Shown here: piece by piece, positions 8,050-16,597 of the stretch
Numbering within the stretch: position 1 is the stretch's first letter
Layout: every line of letters begins with the position of its first letter
Assembly (NCBI GenBank): GCA_028280445.1
Contig: JANQLU010000037.1
Location: forward strand, 1 to 64,000
Length of the DNA stretch: 64,000 nt
Source: Pirellulaceae bacterium
Lineage (GTDB): Bacteria; Planctomycetota; Planctomycetia; Pirellulales; Pirellulaceae
Direction: 5' to 3'
The notes under the pieces: model-generated
What the model was told of the DNA's origin: nothing
Seen by the model: only the letters and a program-made list of their open reading frames with translations
Databases searched by the model: none
Program-made: the position numbers and the translations under genes

Positions 8050-9588
8050 TTACTGTTCACGGAATGCACGAGCCATTTGAAGATAAGATTTTTGAACGTC
8101 CATAGCCAGTTCGGGCACATTTTCAGTGTGTCCTGATTCAATCTGGTCTCGTAGTTCGTCAAGTTTTTCTCGGTATATTTTTGCCTTGGCTCGATTGAAA
8201 TCGCTCACTTTCCAAGTCCTCAAGAAGACACCAACTTCAAGCCTTCGCGACAGGTCTTCGCATTGTGGAACTGTTTTCTCGACAATCTCGTATTTCCCAC
8301 TCCGTGCAGCAGCAACACAGTTTGTGTTGATTGCCGAGAGGTCACCTAGAACGGACTCCGTGTCCGGGTAGTAGATATAAGTTCCGTATATACTTGCAAC
8401 AACCAGACAGATACATGCGACCAAACCGATGAGCCATGATGGTAAAACAAAATCCCATTTCGTGCTGTTCTTGACAGGCAAGCGGCTGAATAGCCAGCTC
8501 TCAAAATCCCACCGCAACTGAATTCCACGAAAAACCAGACCTAATAGTCCTAGAATCAAAAGCAGGTATGGACCCGTCCAACCGTTGTCTAGTTGATACT
8601 CACGGGCGTCCCCAAAGGCTTGCGAGATCTGCACACCGCTTTTGGGATACGGATGGGTGTAAATGTCGAAAGCATGAGTGTGTCCGGCGGTCTCAACGCC
8701 TTTGGGATAAAGCGGCTTGTCGAGGCTGTAGGCAAGGACCAATGTGATTGCGATCAGTAATCCTGTAAAAGCGAAAATCTTTCGCCAACCAAATGCGATA
8801 GCAAACCAGATAACAACCCCAAGATTGACACCGGCTCCGAGAATCAGCAGCGAAAACGCCGCGCCAATGGAATTGCCGTGCTGAAACATTCCCCCAATCT
8901 GACTCATTGCCAATAAAGGAGTTGAATAAATCGGCGTGATAAAAACCGCCATGAATGACGGTGCCCAAATATCATCTGGTTCGGTTGCTCCTTGGAGTGA
9001 GCCGGCTGGAAAACTTGCTGCAACTGTCGCCGAAGCCAAAACGCCGATGGCTAAAAAAAACAGTGGCCAGCCGACGAGATTGGTAGAAGCTGAGTAAATC
9101 ACTCCCAACGAGCGCCTTACGCCTGTCATTGGAATCTCAACTGTGTCATTTTTGACATCTTGTTTCTCATCCAGTTTCACAAATCGTCCCCAGACAGCAC
9201 CCATCAGTGTCACAATCAAGACGGCCAAAGCTGCGAAAACAAGAATTGCAAAAGGGTTTGGAAGTGACAAACCGTACAACACTGAAATCGGGTTAAACAG
9301 AGGGGCCGTCAACCCAAATGTAACGATGGTCCCAATCTTCACGCGGGATCGATACAACTCCGCCAAAACTGGCAACACGCCGAGTGAGCAAACAGGCAGA
9401 AGCATTCCTATTGCCCAACCGATCAGTAAACCGAATCGTGAGTTGTCACCGAAAATAGCTTTGGTCTTCGCTGGCCCCACCATATTTCGCAAGATCGCAG
9501 CAATGAAAAAACCAAAAGCAATCCAGATCGAAGCGTCAACGAGAATTTGACAACTCCGTAAAACAATTCCAGATAAATAATACTGCAT
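8050..9588 (-). CDS. Permease of the ArsP/UPF0718 (DUF318) type
   Basis: A 512-residue integral membrane protein with roughly ten hydrophobic helices. Residues around 65-105 contain PVCSLGVLPVLAELYR and TAPLFNPIS, matching the Cys-containing signature of the ArsP_1/UPF0718 permeases. Members are linked to organoarsenical or metal export. It has an extra soluble C-terminal region of about 110 residues after the last helix, helical and charged, on top of the usual permease length. The ATG at 9588 has AGGGAA seven bases upstream. It diverges from the DUF1559/His-rich cluster, suggesting a shared role in metal or metalloid handling, but the substrate is not known. Confidence 0.75.
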   Translation of the reverse strand: MQYYLSGIVLRSCQILVDASIWIAFGFFIAAILRNMVGPAKTKAIFGDNSRFGLLIGWAIGMLLPVCSLGVLPVLAELYRSRVKIGTIVTFGLTAPLFNPISVLYGLSLPNPFAILVFAALAVLIVTLMGAVWGRFVKLDEKQDVKNDTVEIPMTGVRRSLGVIYSASTNLVGWPLFFLAIGVLASATVAASFPAGSLQGATEPDDIWAPSFMAVFITPIYSTPLLAMSQIGGMFQHGNSIGAAFSLLILGAGVNLGVVIWFAIAFGWRKIFAFTGLLIAITLVLAYSLDKPLYPKGVETAGHTHAFDIYTHPYPKSGVQISQAFGDAREYQLDNGWTGPYLLLILGLLGLVFRGIQLRWDFESWLFSRLPVKNSTKWDFVLPSWLIGLVACICLVVASIYGTYIYYPDTESVLGDLSAINTNCVAAARSGKYEIVEKTVPQCEDLSRRLEVGVFLRTWKVSDFNRAKAKIYREKLDELRDQIESGHTENVPELAMDVQKSYLQMARAFREQ

Positions 9589-10035
9589 GGTAATTCCCTG
9601 TTGATTGCCTGGAGCTCAAATTGCGAAGTGGAAATTGTCGGTTCTGAACGATTGTCTGAAACCAGCAGAACTGGAATTTGTCAGACATGCGTTCGCGGCG
9701 CCAGTCCAATTCCTGCCTCCGATGCACAGAGCCATCCCCAAATCTCTGTTGTTAAATCCAACACAGAACGTTGTCAAAATTTATTGGTGCGATTTAATTG
9801 TACTTGCATTATAATTGCATTAGAAGTGGTTTTTCATTCTAAGAGGCTAGGCACGCGGATTCGCATTCTCCATTGATTGACACCACTTGAGATCATAAAT
9901 CGAAGGTAATAGCGGATGCGAATTTTCGTCAAAGAAGGTTTCTCAACCTTGGATTCATCAGATTTAAGCGTTTGCTAAGTAAGATTTGTAAATTACGATA
10001 AAAACTTGCTCTTTTTCTATTCTAACGGTCCAGCC
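9589..10035. promoter_or_regulatory. Divergent intergenic region with an AT-rich repeat
   Basis: This 447-base gap separates the permease from the DUF1559 gene. At 9804-9822 is TTGCATTATAATTGCATTA, two TTGCATTA direct repeats 11 bp apart that also form a near-dyad TGCA-N7-TGCA. Its shape recalls Fur/Zur-type metal-regulator boxes, but it does not match a consensus well. I see no gene in the gap. Confidence 0.3.
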
Positions 10036-11052
10036 ATGCATCCGACTCACAACAAAAAACGTTCAGGTTTCACATTGGTGGAACTTCTGGTTGTCATTGC
10101 CATCATCGGCGTGTTAATCGGGATGTTGATTCCAGCGGTTCAAGCTGTCCGGGCAGCTGCCAGGAGAACCTCCTGTAAAAATAATCTGCGTCAGCTTGCC
10201 CTTGCAATGCACAACTATGAAAGTGCTTATGGAAAATTCCCGCCAGGGTATTCCCATATGTCTGGAGCAGAATACGCTGCGACCACAGGGTACACCGTCC
10301 AGCCTGGTTACGAAGGGGCCAATCACCTTGGTCAGGCGTGGGGTGCACACTCACTGCCATTTGTCGAACAAAATGCGGTTCACGAGCGAATTGATTTTCG
10401 TCTGCCCGGGTTTGATCCAGTGAACCTGTCTCCGGCGAATGAGCAAATCAATGTGTTCCTCTGTCCATCTGACTCCTGGTCTTTTAAAAACAAAGTCGTT
10501 CGCAATGAAGCTTCGAATCCGATCGAGCAATATGCGGCGGCCAGCTACTGCGCCAACTGGGGTCCCGCTTCAGGGGCGGCTGACACTCCAAACGATCCAA
10601 GCGACGATTGGAATCTCGATGCAACTCCCGATCAGAGCCGTGGTCCGTTTTTCAGAAATAGTCGTACCAAATTCACGAGTATCAAGGACGGAACTTCGTC
10701 AACACTTTGTCTCGGCGAGCGAACCAATGGGCCGATTGTTGATGTTAACGGAAATCCCGTGGGCGTTCCTCCCCATCCAAATTTTGAAAATGTCTGGTTT
10801 GCTGCGATTCGGGACATTGATGATCCTGAAGATGATCATGGCCACATGGTCCTGTTCGATGCGGAGTATGCTCCCAACCGGGCCTTTGGACCAGGTGCGG
10901 ACCGAGGAGTTTCAGCACCGCACGGCCCGTTGGCACAGTTTGCATTTATGGATGGATCCGTTCATACTTTTAACACAAGTATTGATATCGAAGTCTATCG
11001 AGCACTCGCTTCTATGGCTGGATTTGAAGTCATCTCCGGCCTCGATTTTTAG
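10036..11052 (+). CDS. DUF1559 prepilin-like protein
   Basis: A 338-residue protein with a type IV prepilin start: basic leader, then G11-F12 with the processing site between them and Glu16 at position +5, followed by the hydrophobic helix FTLVELLVVIAIIGVL. The body is the DUF1559 domain (SBP_bac_10-like), with NNLRQLALAMHNYE after the helix and the closing FMDGSVHTF motif. DUF1559 proteins are a hallmark of planctomycetes and are thought to be pseudopilin-like envelope proteins. The ATG at 10036 was preferred over a TTG at 10006. It precedes two His-rich exported proteins and probably forms an operon with them. Confidence 0.93.
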   Translation: MHPTHNKKRSGFTLVELLVVIAIIGVLIGMLIPAVQAVRAAARRTSCKNNLRQLALAMHNYESAYGKFPPGYSHMSGAEYAATTGYTVQPGYEGANHLGQAWGAHSLPFVEQNAVHERIDFRLPGFDPVNLSPANEQINVFLCPSDSWSFKNKVVRNEASNPIEQYAAASYCANWGPASGAADTPNDPSDDWNLDATPDQSRGPFFRNSRTKFTSIKDGTSSTLCLGERTNGPIVDVNGNPVGVPPHPNFENVWFAAIRDIDDPEDDHGHMVLFDAEYAPNRAFGPGADRGVSAPHGPLAQFAFMDGSVHTFNTSIDIEVYRALASMAGFEVISGLDF

Positions 11053-11074
11053 TTGAATTGAAGTTGCAGGTGGG

Positions 11075-11707
11075 ATGACAATCTACCGAACACGAACACT
11101 GATTTTCGGAATCACGTTTGTCGTTGCTTGTAGCGGCGTCTGGTTGGGTTGGAAGGCTTTCAGAGACAAGCCTCTGTATGCCGAAGGTCACCACCAGCAC
11201 GACGATTCTGAGGAACAGCACTGTCACGAGCACACGCATACGGGCGATGGTGCTCACGGACACCGACACTTCGGTCTGGTAGGTGTTGTGACTCATTCCC
11301 ATCCGCACGATCATGGACATCATCACGACTGGGAAACACAGTACCCGGCCGCAAAGGGCTTTACGGTCATCAGCCATCAGCACAGGGATGCGGGGATCGA
11401 TTACTACTGGGCGAAAGCTGAATCGAACGGACGCTCGATCCAATTGAGATTGTTGAAAAACCGTGCTGACAAACTGGTTCCGGCAAATCCTGATCACCCT
11501 GAATTTAACGCTCAATTGCTGGGTGAATCTCGTCGGCAAATGGATTTGAAGTTCAAACGTTCCAGAGGTGTCTATACAACGACAGTACCGCAAGATTTTC
11601 TGTTACTGCCAACTCACGTTGTGTGGATTCGGGAAATCAAACTTGATGGTAAAGTCTGTTCTGGAAAGGTCCCGATTGATACACTTGACAGTTCACCGCA
11701 GAAATAG
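11075..11707 (+). CDS. Membrane-anchored histidine-rich protein, likely metal binding
   Basis: A 210-residue protein with one N-terminal hydrophobic segment (about residues 9-27) acting as signal or anchor. Residues 39-84 contain about 17 His, often as HxH or HHH, plus Asp and a Cys at 50. The remaining 120 residues form a soluble domain that I do not recognise. His-rich stretches of this kind bind Zn, Ni, Co or Cu. It follows DUF1559 by 22 bases. A role as periplasmic metal chaperone or buffer for the divergent permease is inferred from the context only. Confidence 0.7.
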   Translation: MTIYRTRTLIFGITFVVACSGVWLGWKAFRDKPLYAEGHHQHDDSEEQHCHEHTHTGDGAHGHRHFGLVGVVTHSHPHDHGHHHDWETQYPAAKGFTVISHQHRDAGIDYYWAKAESNGRSIQLRLLKNRADKLVPANPDHPEFNAQLLGESRRQMDLKFKRSRGVYTTTVPQDFLLLPTHVVWIREIKLDGKVCSGKVPIDTLDSSPQK

Positions 11708-11744
11708 ACGCTCTCCACTTCGAACCTTTAATAAAGCGATTCTC

Positions 11745-12260
11745 ATGTCTTACCAATCAACTATTGCATTTGTCTTTGTTTCCTTGATCGCATTCATGAT
11801 GGGTTGCAATCAACAGTCATCGAAATCGGAAACAGAAAAGAACGCCAAGTCAAATGGGGATAATCACGCGGAATCTCACGAGCATGGCGATGACGACAAA
11901 CTGGTTTGGGTCAAGAAGGAGATTCCCATCGATCAATATCGGGTTACGCTGGGACACCATGGCGATCATTTCCATTATGGAGGCGAGATCGAACCCGCTG
12001 TGATGATCACGAAAGACGGGCAAGATATCGCAGGTGCAAAAATTCAGAATTGTCTAATCCTGGCCAGCGATTCAAAAGTCGTTGCTGAGAAAAAGGATTT
12101 GAAATTTGAACCCAAAACGGAACAGGAACCAGCCCACTATGCTCAAGGCAATCTGGTGATTCCAAAGGACCGTGGCAAGTTTCAAATTCAGTTTACCATC
12201 AAGCTTCCCGGCGAGACGAAAGAGCACGTTCACGCAATTGATTTCGATGTGGCACACTAG
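11745..12260 (+). CDS. Lipoprotein with histidine-rich region
   Basis: A 171-residue product with a lipoprotein signal: hydrophobic helix then AFMMGC with the lipidated Cys21. Residues 40-80 are rich in His and Asp (HAESHEHGDDD, later GHHGDHFHYGG). The rest looks like a beta-rich periplasmic domain. The frame is open from 11568, but the ATG at 11745 gives the signal peptide and avoids a long overlap with the previous gene. The His pattern echoes the gene before it, so the two may hand metal to each other. Family not recognised. Confidence 0.7.
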   Translation: MSYQSTIAFVFVSLIAFMMGCNQQSSKSETEKNAKSNGDNHAESHEHGDDDKLVWVKKEIPIDQYRVTLGHHGDHFHYGGEIEPAVMITKDGQDIAGAKIQNCLILASDSKVVAEKKDLKFEPKTEQEPAHYAQGNLVIPKDRGKFQIQFTIKLPGETKEHVHAIDFDVAH

Positions 12261-12293
12261 GTCGCCAGTAATCTCCTCTTCCGCGTGTCGAAT

Positions 12294-12323
12294 CCGACGA
12301 CGAAGGCGGCGTTTTTTCGTCGG
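12294..12323 (+). terminator. Possible stem-loop terminator
   Basis: CCGACGA (12294-12300) can pair with TCGTCGG (12317-12323) around a loop that includes a T tract. It lies 33 bases after the His-rich lipoprotein gene. The T run is inside the loop rather than after the stem, so termination is uncertain. Confidence 0.25.
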
Positions 12324-12430
12324 ACGTTTGGAAATTGTCGATGACAAAATCGATTAGAGTAGGTGGAGCGAGTCAGTTAAAAAGTTGGTAGCGAGCCACA
12401 GGAACTGCTCAATGGTGAAAAGGAATGACT

Positions 12431-12802
12431 ATGGTAGCGATCTGTATTCAATGCGGAGTGGAGAAAACAACTCTGTATGAAAAGTGCAGGAAGTGTGCGT
12501 TTGAGCCAAGGAAAACACAGGAGAATTTAATTAAGAGCGTCTATCTGTCATCAGCGAGATTTGACTCGGAAGTTGACAAGAAAGAATACGAACTCGAATT
12601 GCGAAGTTATGCAGAACGAATCCGAAAAAGGCTTCCAATCGCCTTTGATCCTGTGGAGGTTGAACGTTTAAGAATTCAGCACGCGGAGACTGATGGTTTC
12701 AATGAGAAGTCGACCGTTCGTTATTTATTCAAAGTATTTCTTCCAGGTTTAATATTGCTGCTTGAGCTGATTTGTGTGGTCATTGCATTGAATCAGTTAT
12801 AG
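12431..12802 (+). CDS. Zinc-ribbon protein with C-terminal membrane anchor
   Basis: A 123-residue protein. It begins with two CxxC pairs (CIQC and CRKC) within the first 25 residues, a small zinc ribbon. The middle is a charged helical part, and the last 25 residues are one hydrophobic helix, so it is probably tail-anchored in the membrane. The ATG at 12431 has AGGA (12421-12424) six bases upstream; the ATG at 12425 directly abuts that site. I know of similar small zinc-ribbon hypotheticals in planctomycetes but not of a function. Confidence 0.65.
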   Translation: MVAICIQCGVEKTTLYEKCRKCAFEPRKTQENLIKSVYLSSARFDSEVDKKEYELELRSYAERIRKRLPIAFDPVEVERLRIQHAETDGFNEKSTVRYLFKVFLPGLILLLELICVVIALNQL

Positions 12803-13196
12803 TGAATCGTCGAAACTGCAACGGTTTCGTCGGTCGAACGCATTTATCGGCTGAATTTATTCGACACAAGCATAGCCGTTGCCGTACTTGATGCTGAAAG
12901 CAGCAATTAGACTTGAGTTCCTAATCTACTCTGAGCGCGCTAGATCGCACGAATCCGCGTCGAAATGCAGAAGCGATCGGTTCAGCAATGCCTAAAGTCA
13001 CGAACGATGCACATTGGCACGCGCCTTGCTTTGACTTAAAGCACCTCCATCAAAGGTTTGTCTCAAAGACATGAATGGCGTTTAATCCGAAGACCAGCTG
13101 AAAACAGCCATTCATTTAGTAGTTGGAATCGCTGACGCTGCTGGATCGACTTGCGGCCTGTGAAGAATTGCTTGAGGAAAGGGACGTGGGCTGACA
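12803..13196. other. Intergenic region, no feature seen
   Basis: A 394-base gap with stops in all frames. A short hairpin (CGAAAC/GTTTCG, about 12810-12828) follows the zinc-ribbon gene but has no T tract. Nothing else is recognisable. Confidence 0.4.
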
Positions 13197-14531
13197 ATGG
13201 CTAACAAGACCGAATTCGATGTCATACTCTGGGGCGGATCGAGCTTTGTCGGCAAGCTCGTAGCGGAATACATGTTTGCTAACTATGGGGTTGATGGCGA
13301 GCTTCGCTGGGCGATTGGCGGTCGCAATGAGAAGAAACTGGAAGCCACGCGCGATTTGCTGGGAGCCGGTGCGGAAAAGCTTTCGCTGCTGGTTGGCGAT
13401 GCGCGCGATCGACCGTTTCTTGATTCTATGGTCAGGGACACCAAAGTGGTTCTGTCAACCGTCGGTCCGTACGCGCTTTATGGCAAAGAACTCATTGAAG
13501 CATGTGCAGCCAGCGGCACCGACTATTGCGACCTCTCCGGTGAGATCACCTTCATCAGCGAAATGATGGACAAGTATTCCGAGCAAGCGCGAGCTTCGGG
13601 CGCAAGGATACTGACCTGCTGCGGCGTCGATTCCCTGCCTTCAGATTTAGGAGTTTACATTCTCAATGCGGCGGCACGCAAACGCCTGGGCGCTGGTGTT
13701 TCGCACGTCACAAACGAAGTTAAATCTTTCAAAGGAGGGTTTAGCGGCGGCACCATATTAAGTCTGGGGCTCATGAGGAACCAGGCGGCGGCTGCCGAAA
13801 AAGTTGCTACGATATTGGACAACCCATATGCCATTTGCCCACTGGGACGGCGCAGCGGTATATCACAACCTGACGTCGATGTCGTTTTACATTCCGAATC
13901 CGGGGCATGGCTGGGCCCATTCTTCATGGCGATTGTGAACACGCGGGTTGTGCACGCGACAAATGCGCATTTGGATTATCCATACGGGAGCAACTTCACC
14001 TACGTCGAAGGCTTTGCTGTTAGCAGCAGGTTTGTCGCAAACCTAATCTCAGCGGTGTCGCGGTTGTTCTATTGGGCGTATCGAATTCGTCCCTTGCGGG
14101 CGATTCTGAACGCTACGATGCTGCCCAAGACGGGCGAGGGTCCGTCAAAAAAGACTCGTGAGCAAGGCCATTTCAAATTTCATTTTATTGCCCGAACTCG
14201 ATCAGATGATCGATTGCAACTGATCATCAGTGGCGATCGCGATCCCGGATATGGTGCCTCAAGTCGCATGATCGGAGAGGTGGCGGTCTGTCTGGCAAAT
14301 GACTTGTCGAAAGACGATCTGCCTGGCGGATTCTGGACACCCGCTGCTGCCATCGCTGACAGGATTATCCCGCGGCTGATCCAGAATGCTGGCCTTCAAT
14401 TCCGACTGGAAACCGAGACTGGCGATGCTTGCTCTGTTAGTGCAGTTTTGTCCAAGGACAAGACAGAGAAGTACCACCAAAGATTGGACGACACCGGTAA
14501 GGGAGAAAGCCGCATATGCGCACAAAAATAG
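13197..14531 (+). CDS. Saccharopine-dehydrogenase-like oxidoreductase (trans-acting enoyl reductase type)
   Basis: A 444-residue protein with an N-terminal Rossmann fold (GGSSFVG at 13-19, GGRNEKKL near 41) and the middle STVGPYALYG and CCGVDSLPSD motifs that mark the saccharopine-dehydrogenase/trans-acting enoyl reductase group. Mycobacterial members act on lipids. A hydrophobic segment around residue 280 fits a membrane-associated lipid enzyme. The last 30 or so residues look like a tail beyond the usual domain end and overlap the next gene by 16 bases, so translation is probably coupled. Substrate unknown. Confidence 0.82.
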   Translation: MANKTEFDVILWGGSSFVGKLVAEYMFANYGVDGELRWAIGGRNEKKLEATRDLLGAGAEKLSLLVGDARDRPFLDSMVRDTKVVLSTVGPYALYGKELIEACAASGTDYCDLSGEITFISEMMDKYSEQARASGARILTCCGVDSLPSDLGVYILNAAARKRLGAGVSHVTNEVKSFKGGFSGGTILSLGLMRNQAAAAEKVATILDNPYAICPLGRRSGISQPDVDVVLHSESGAWLGPFFMAIVNTRVVHATNAHLDYPYGSNFTYVEGFAVSSRFVANLISAVSRLFYWAYRIRPLRAILNATMLPKTGEGPSKKTREQGHFKFHFIARTRSDDRLQLIISGDRDPGYGASSRMIGEVAVCLANDLSKDDLPGGFWTPAAAIADRIIPRLIQNAGLQFRLETETGDACSVSAVLSKDKTEKYHQRLDDTGKGESRICAQK

Positions 14532-14956
14532 CACTCGCCATTTATCTTATCATCGGACTGGTAGATCTTGTTTTAGGAATAATCTATTTCACATCAGATC
14601 AGTTCCTTTCCTATCATTCCCAGGCAGTCGGTACTTCATGGCAGGAAGTGGGCTTCGGTACGCAAACATTGATCCTTGCGCTGATGAGGGTAGCTGGCGG
14701 AGGTTGGTTAGCTTTGGGGTTTCTTACCATTGCCTTCGCTCTTGACGCACTGATGACAAACAGCACGCTGGCGAGATGGGCGCTGCCGACCGGGACGGTC
14801 ATCTTCTATTTGCCATGTCTTGCTGCAACATGGTCAGTGTATCGAGAGACAGGCGCGCAATCACCATGGGCACCGACTTTCGGTTTGATTGTAATGGCGC
14901 TGCTTGCATTGCTTGTCGATGCACCATGGTCTTCGCACAACCGAATTAAGGATTGA
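14516..14956 (+). CDS. Four-helix membrane protein
   Basis: A 146-residue protein with about four transmembrane helices and few polar residues. It begins inside the end of the preceding dehydrogenase gene (16-base overlap), behind a GGGAG in that gene's coding sequence, so the two are co-translated. It resembles the many small DoxX/DUF4345-sized planctomycete membrane proteins, but I cannot assign a family. Given its partner it may hold the enzyme at the membrane, which is a guess from gene order. Confidence 0.65.
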   Translation: MRTKIALAIYLIIGLVDLVLGIIYFTSDQFLSYHSQAVGTSWQEVGFGTQTLILALMRVAGGGWLALGFLTIAFALDALMTNSTLARWALPTGTVIFYLPCLAATWSVYRETGAQSPWAPTFGLIVMALLALLVDAPWSSHNRIKD

Positions 14957-15008
14957 ACGCCAGGAAAGTCCTTCGACTCATCGCCATCGGATTGTTTCAC
15001 TTGCAGCA

Positions 15009-16148
15009 TTAGCTCTTCCAACTGATGACCTCATCCAGCGGCCGACGCAACGATTTGGGTAGGCTTTTTCCGTGGCCGAAGCGGATGACCAAGTCCGGCA
15101 GTTTTTCTTTTTCACCCAACAGATCGGCAAGCTGCGATCGGAGAACGGTGACTTCAACGGGCTGGTTGATGTGCGAATGCAATACGTTCATTGAAGTGGC
15201 TTTCAGCGCAAATCGCTCGAAGCACTTGCCGACTTCCACCCAGGTTGCCTGGCTCTGGTCTTTTCCAGTGAAGATCGCGATCCCTGCAGAAGTGCGACAT
15301 TGCTGAGTGTATTTTGTGGTTTCCGACTCAACGGAGTAGGCCATGTCGAACATCGAACCACCAGCCCACTCGGGCAATGCTGGATTCCCGGTGGTCAGGG
15401 TAAACAACCCATCACCACGCTTGACCGCTTCGAAATAACTGAAGCGAATCCAGTGTTTCAATTCGGCGACGAATTCTGGATCAAGCATTTGCTGGCGGTT
15501 TCCCTCGAGCACCAACTCCATCACGGATTCGATTTGTTTCTCGTCTGTGAGCAAGGTAAGGTTGACGTTGTCGCTACTGCCAGCTTGCTTGAGTAGATCC
15601 AGTTCTTCGTTCGTCAATGGCTGCCCGTCGAATGCCGCCCGAGTTGATTGGCGAAGCGGGATGGCATCAAACAGAGGGTTTGGTTGATCTCGTCCGCCGG
15701 TCGTCAGTGGTGAGAATTCCAATCGGACGGCACTATTGGGCTCGTCAAATGCATACGAAGTTTCCATTCCGAATGCCCTGGCGGTGTGCGTCGCATTTTC
15801 CACAGCACAACCGAGCGTCACAAACACATGATGGTCGTCAGGGTCGACGGCTGGGCAACGCCTTGATTCGTCTGCGCGAATCGTCATCGTGGAATCGTAC
15901 AGTTCGAATAGCCACGGCTGCGTGTTGTGGCTGTTGGGAGCCATCGTCGCGAAACGTGCAATCTCACGCATGATCTTAGCGTTGTCGGACAGCGTCAGAT
16001 CAGCCGGTCGAAAGAATTCATCAACGGCTTGGCGGTAAGCGTTCTGGCCGCGGTTTCGCCACACCGCAAAGCTACCTGCGCCCGCCGCCGTTCCGACGCC
16101 AAGCACGCCGATCGTTTTGAGTAGGTTGCGTCGCGTCAAGATCGGCAT
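15009..16148 (-). CDS. Tat-exported nitroreductase-like (Acg family) protein
   Basis: A 379-residue protein starting with a twin-arginine signal (RRNLLK at 6-11, then a Gly/Ala-rich hydrophobic stretch). The body is of the nitroreductase fold: APNSHNTQPWLFEL near 70-85, matching the FMN-binding SHNTQPW motif of Acg-like proteins, a middle RQSTRAAF, and a C-terminal VIRFGHG. FMN would be bound before export. The ATG at 16148 has AAGGAG nine bases upstream; a longer frame to 16217 would bury the Tat signal. It converges with the preceding membrane-protein gene. The substrate is unknown; the motif suggests reduction of quinones or nitro compounds. Confidence 0.82.
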   Translation of the reverse strand: MPILTRRNLLKTIGVLGVGTAAGAGSFAVWRNRGQNAYRQAVDEFFRPADLTLSDNAKIMREIARFATMAPNSHNTQPWLFELYDSTMTIRADESRRCPAVDPDDHHVFVTLGCAVENATHTARAFGMETSYAFDEPNSAVRLEFSPLTTGGRDQPNPLFDAIPLRQSTRAAFDGQPLTNEELDLLKQAGSSDNVNLTLLTDEKQIESVMELVLEGNRQQMLDPEFVAELKHWIRFSYFEAVKRGDGLFTLTTGNPALPEWAGGSMFDMAYSVESETTKYTQQCRTSAGIAIFTGKDQSQATWVEVGKCFERFALKATSMNVLHSHINQPVEVTVLRSQLADLLGEKEKLPDLVIRFGHGKSLPKSLRRPLDEVISWKS

Positions 16149-16597
16149 TACAAAACTCCTTGCGAATCCGTCGAACGGCTTTTTGCTTCCGAGCACAACG
16201 TCCACCTCCGTGAACAATGGTCTCCGGACTCCACGGATATTTGGTGCGAACTTCCCAAGTCGGCGCGCCGTGTTTCAGATTGAACAGTTGATAACAGTTG
16301 ATTTCAGTGTTCAAAAAATTGGATGCAAAGCCCGTGCCGGAAAGAATAGCAGCCGCATTACCCGTGTCATTGTTCAATCAGAGCGAAGTGAGTAGAACAA
16401 CTTGAGCGATTTCGCACTGTTTCAATGTTTTTCACACCGGTGCAGCATGGGACGTCTATGAACGTTGGTATCTACATTGAAACTCCAGGTTGTTTATACT
16501 TGGGAGTGGTTCGCAGTTTGCATAGCTGCAGATTTGCTAACTACAGATTGGCTGCATTTTTAGGAGTCGCCTTGTACTTTGCCGAGAGGAATCAAAC
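16149..16597. other. Divergent intergenic region with a short tandem repeat
   Basis: A gap of 449 bases between two divergent Tat-protein genes. The only structure I see is a 10-base tandem repeat, AACAGTTGAT twice at 16283-16302. No gene or clear promoter was identified. Confidence 0.4.
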
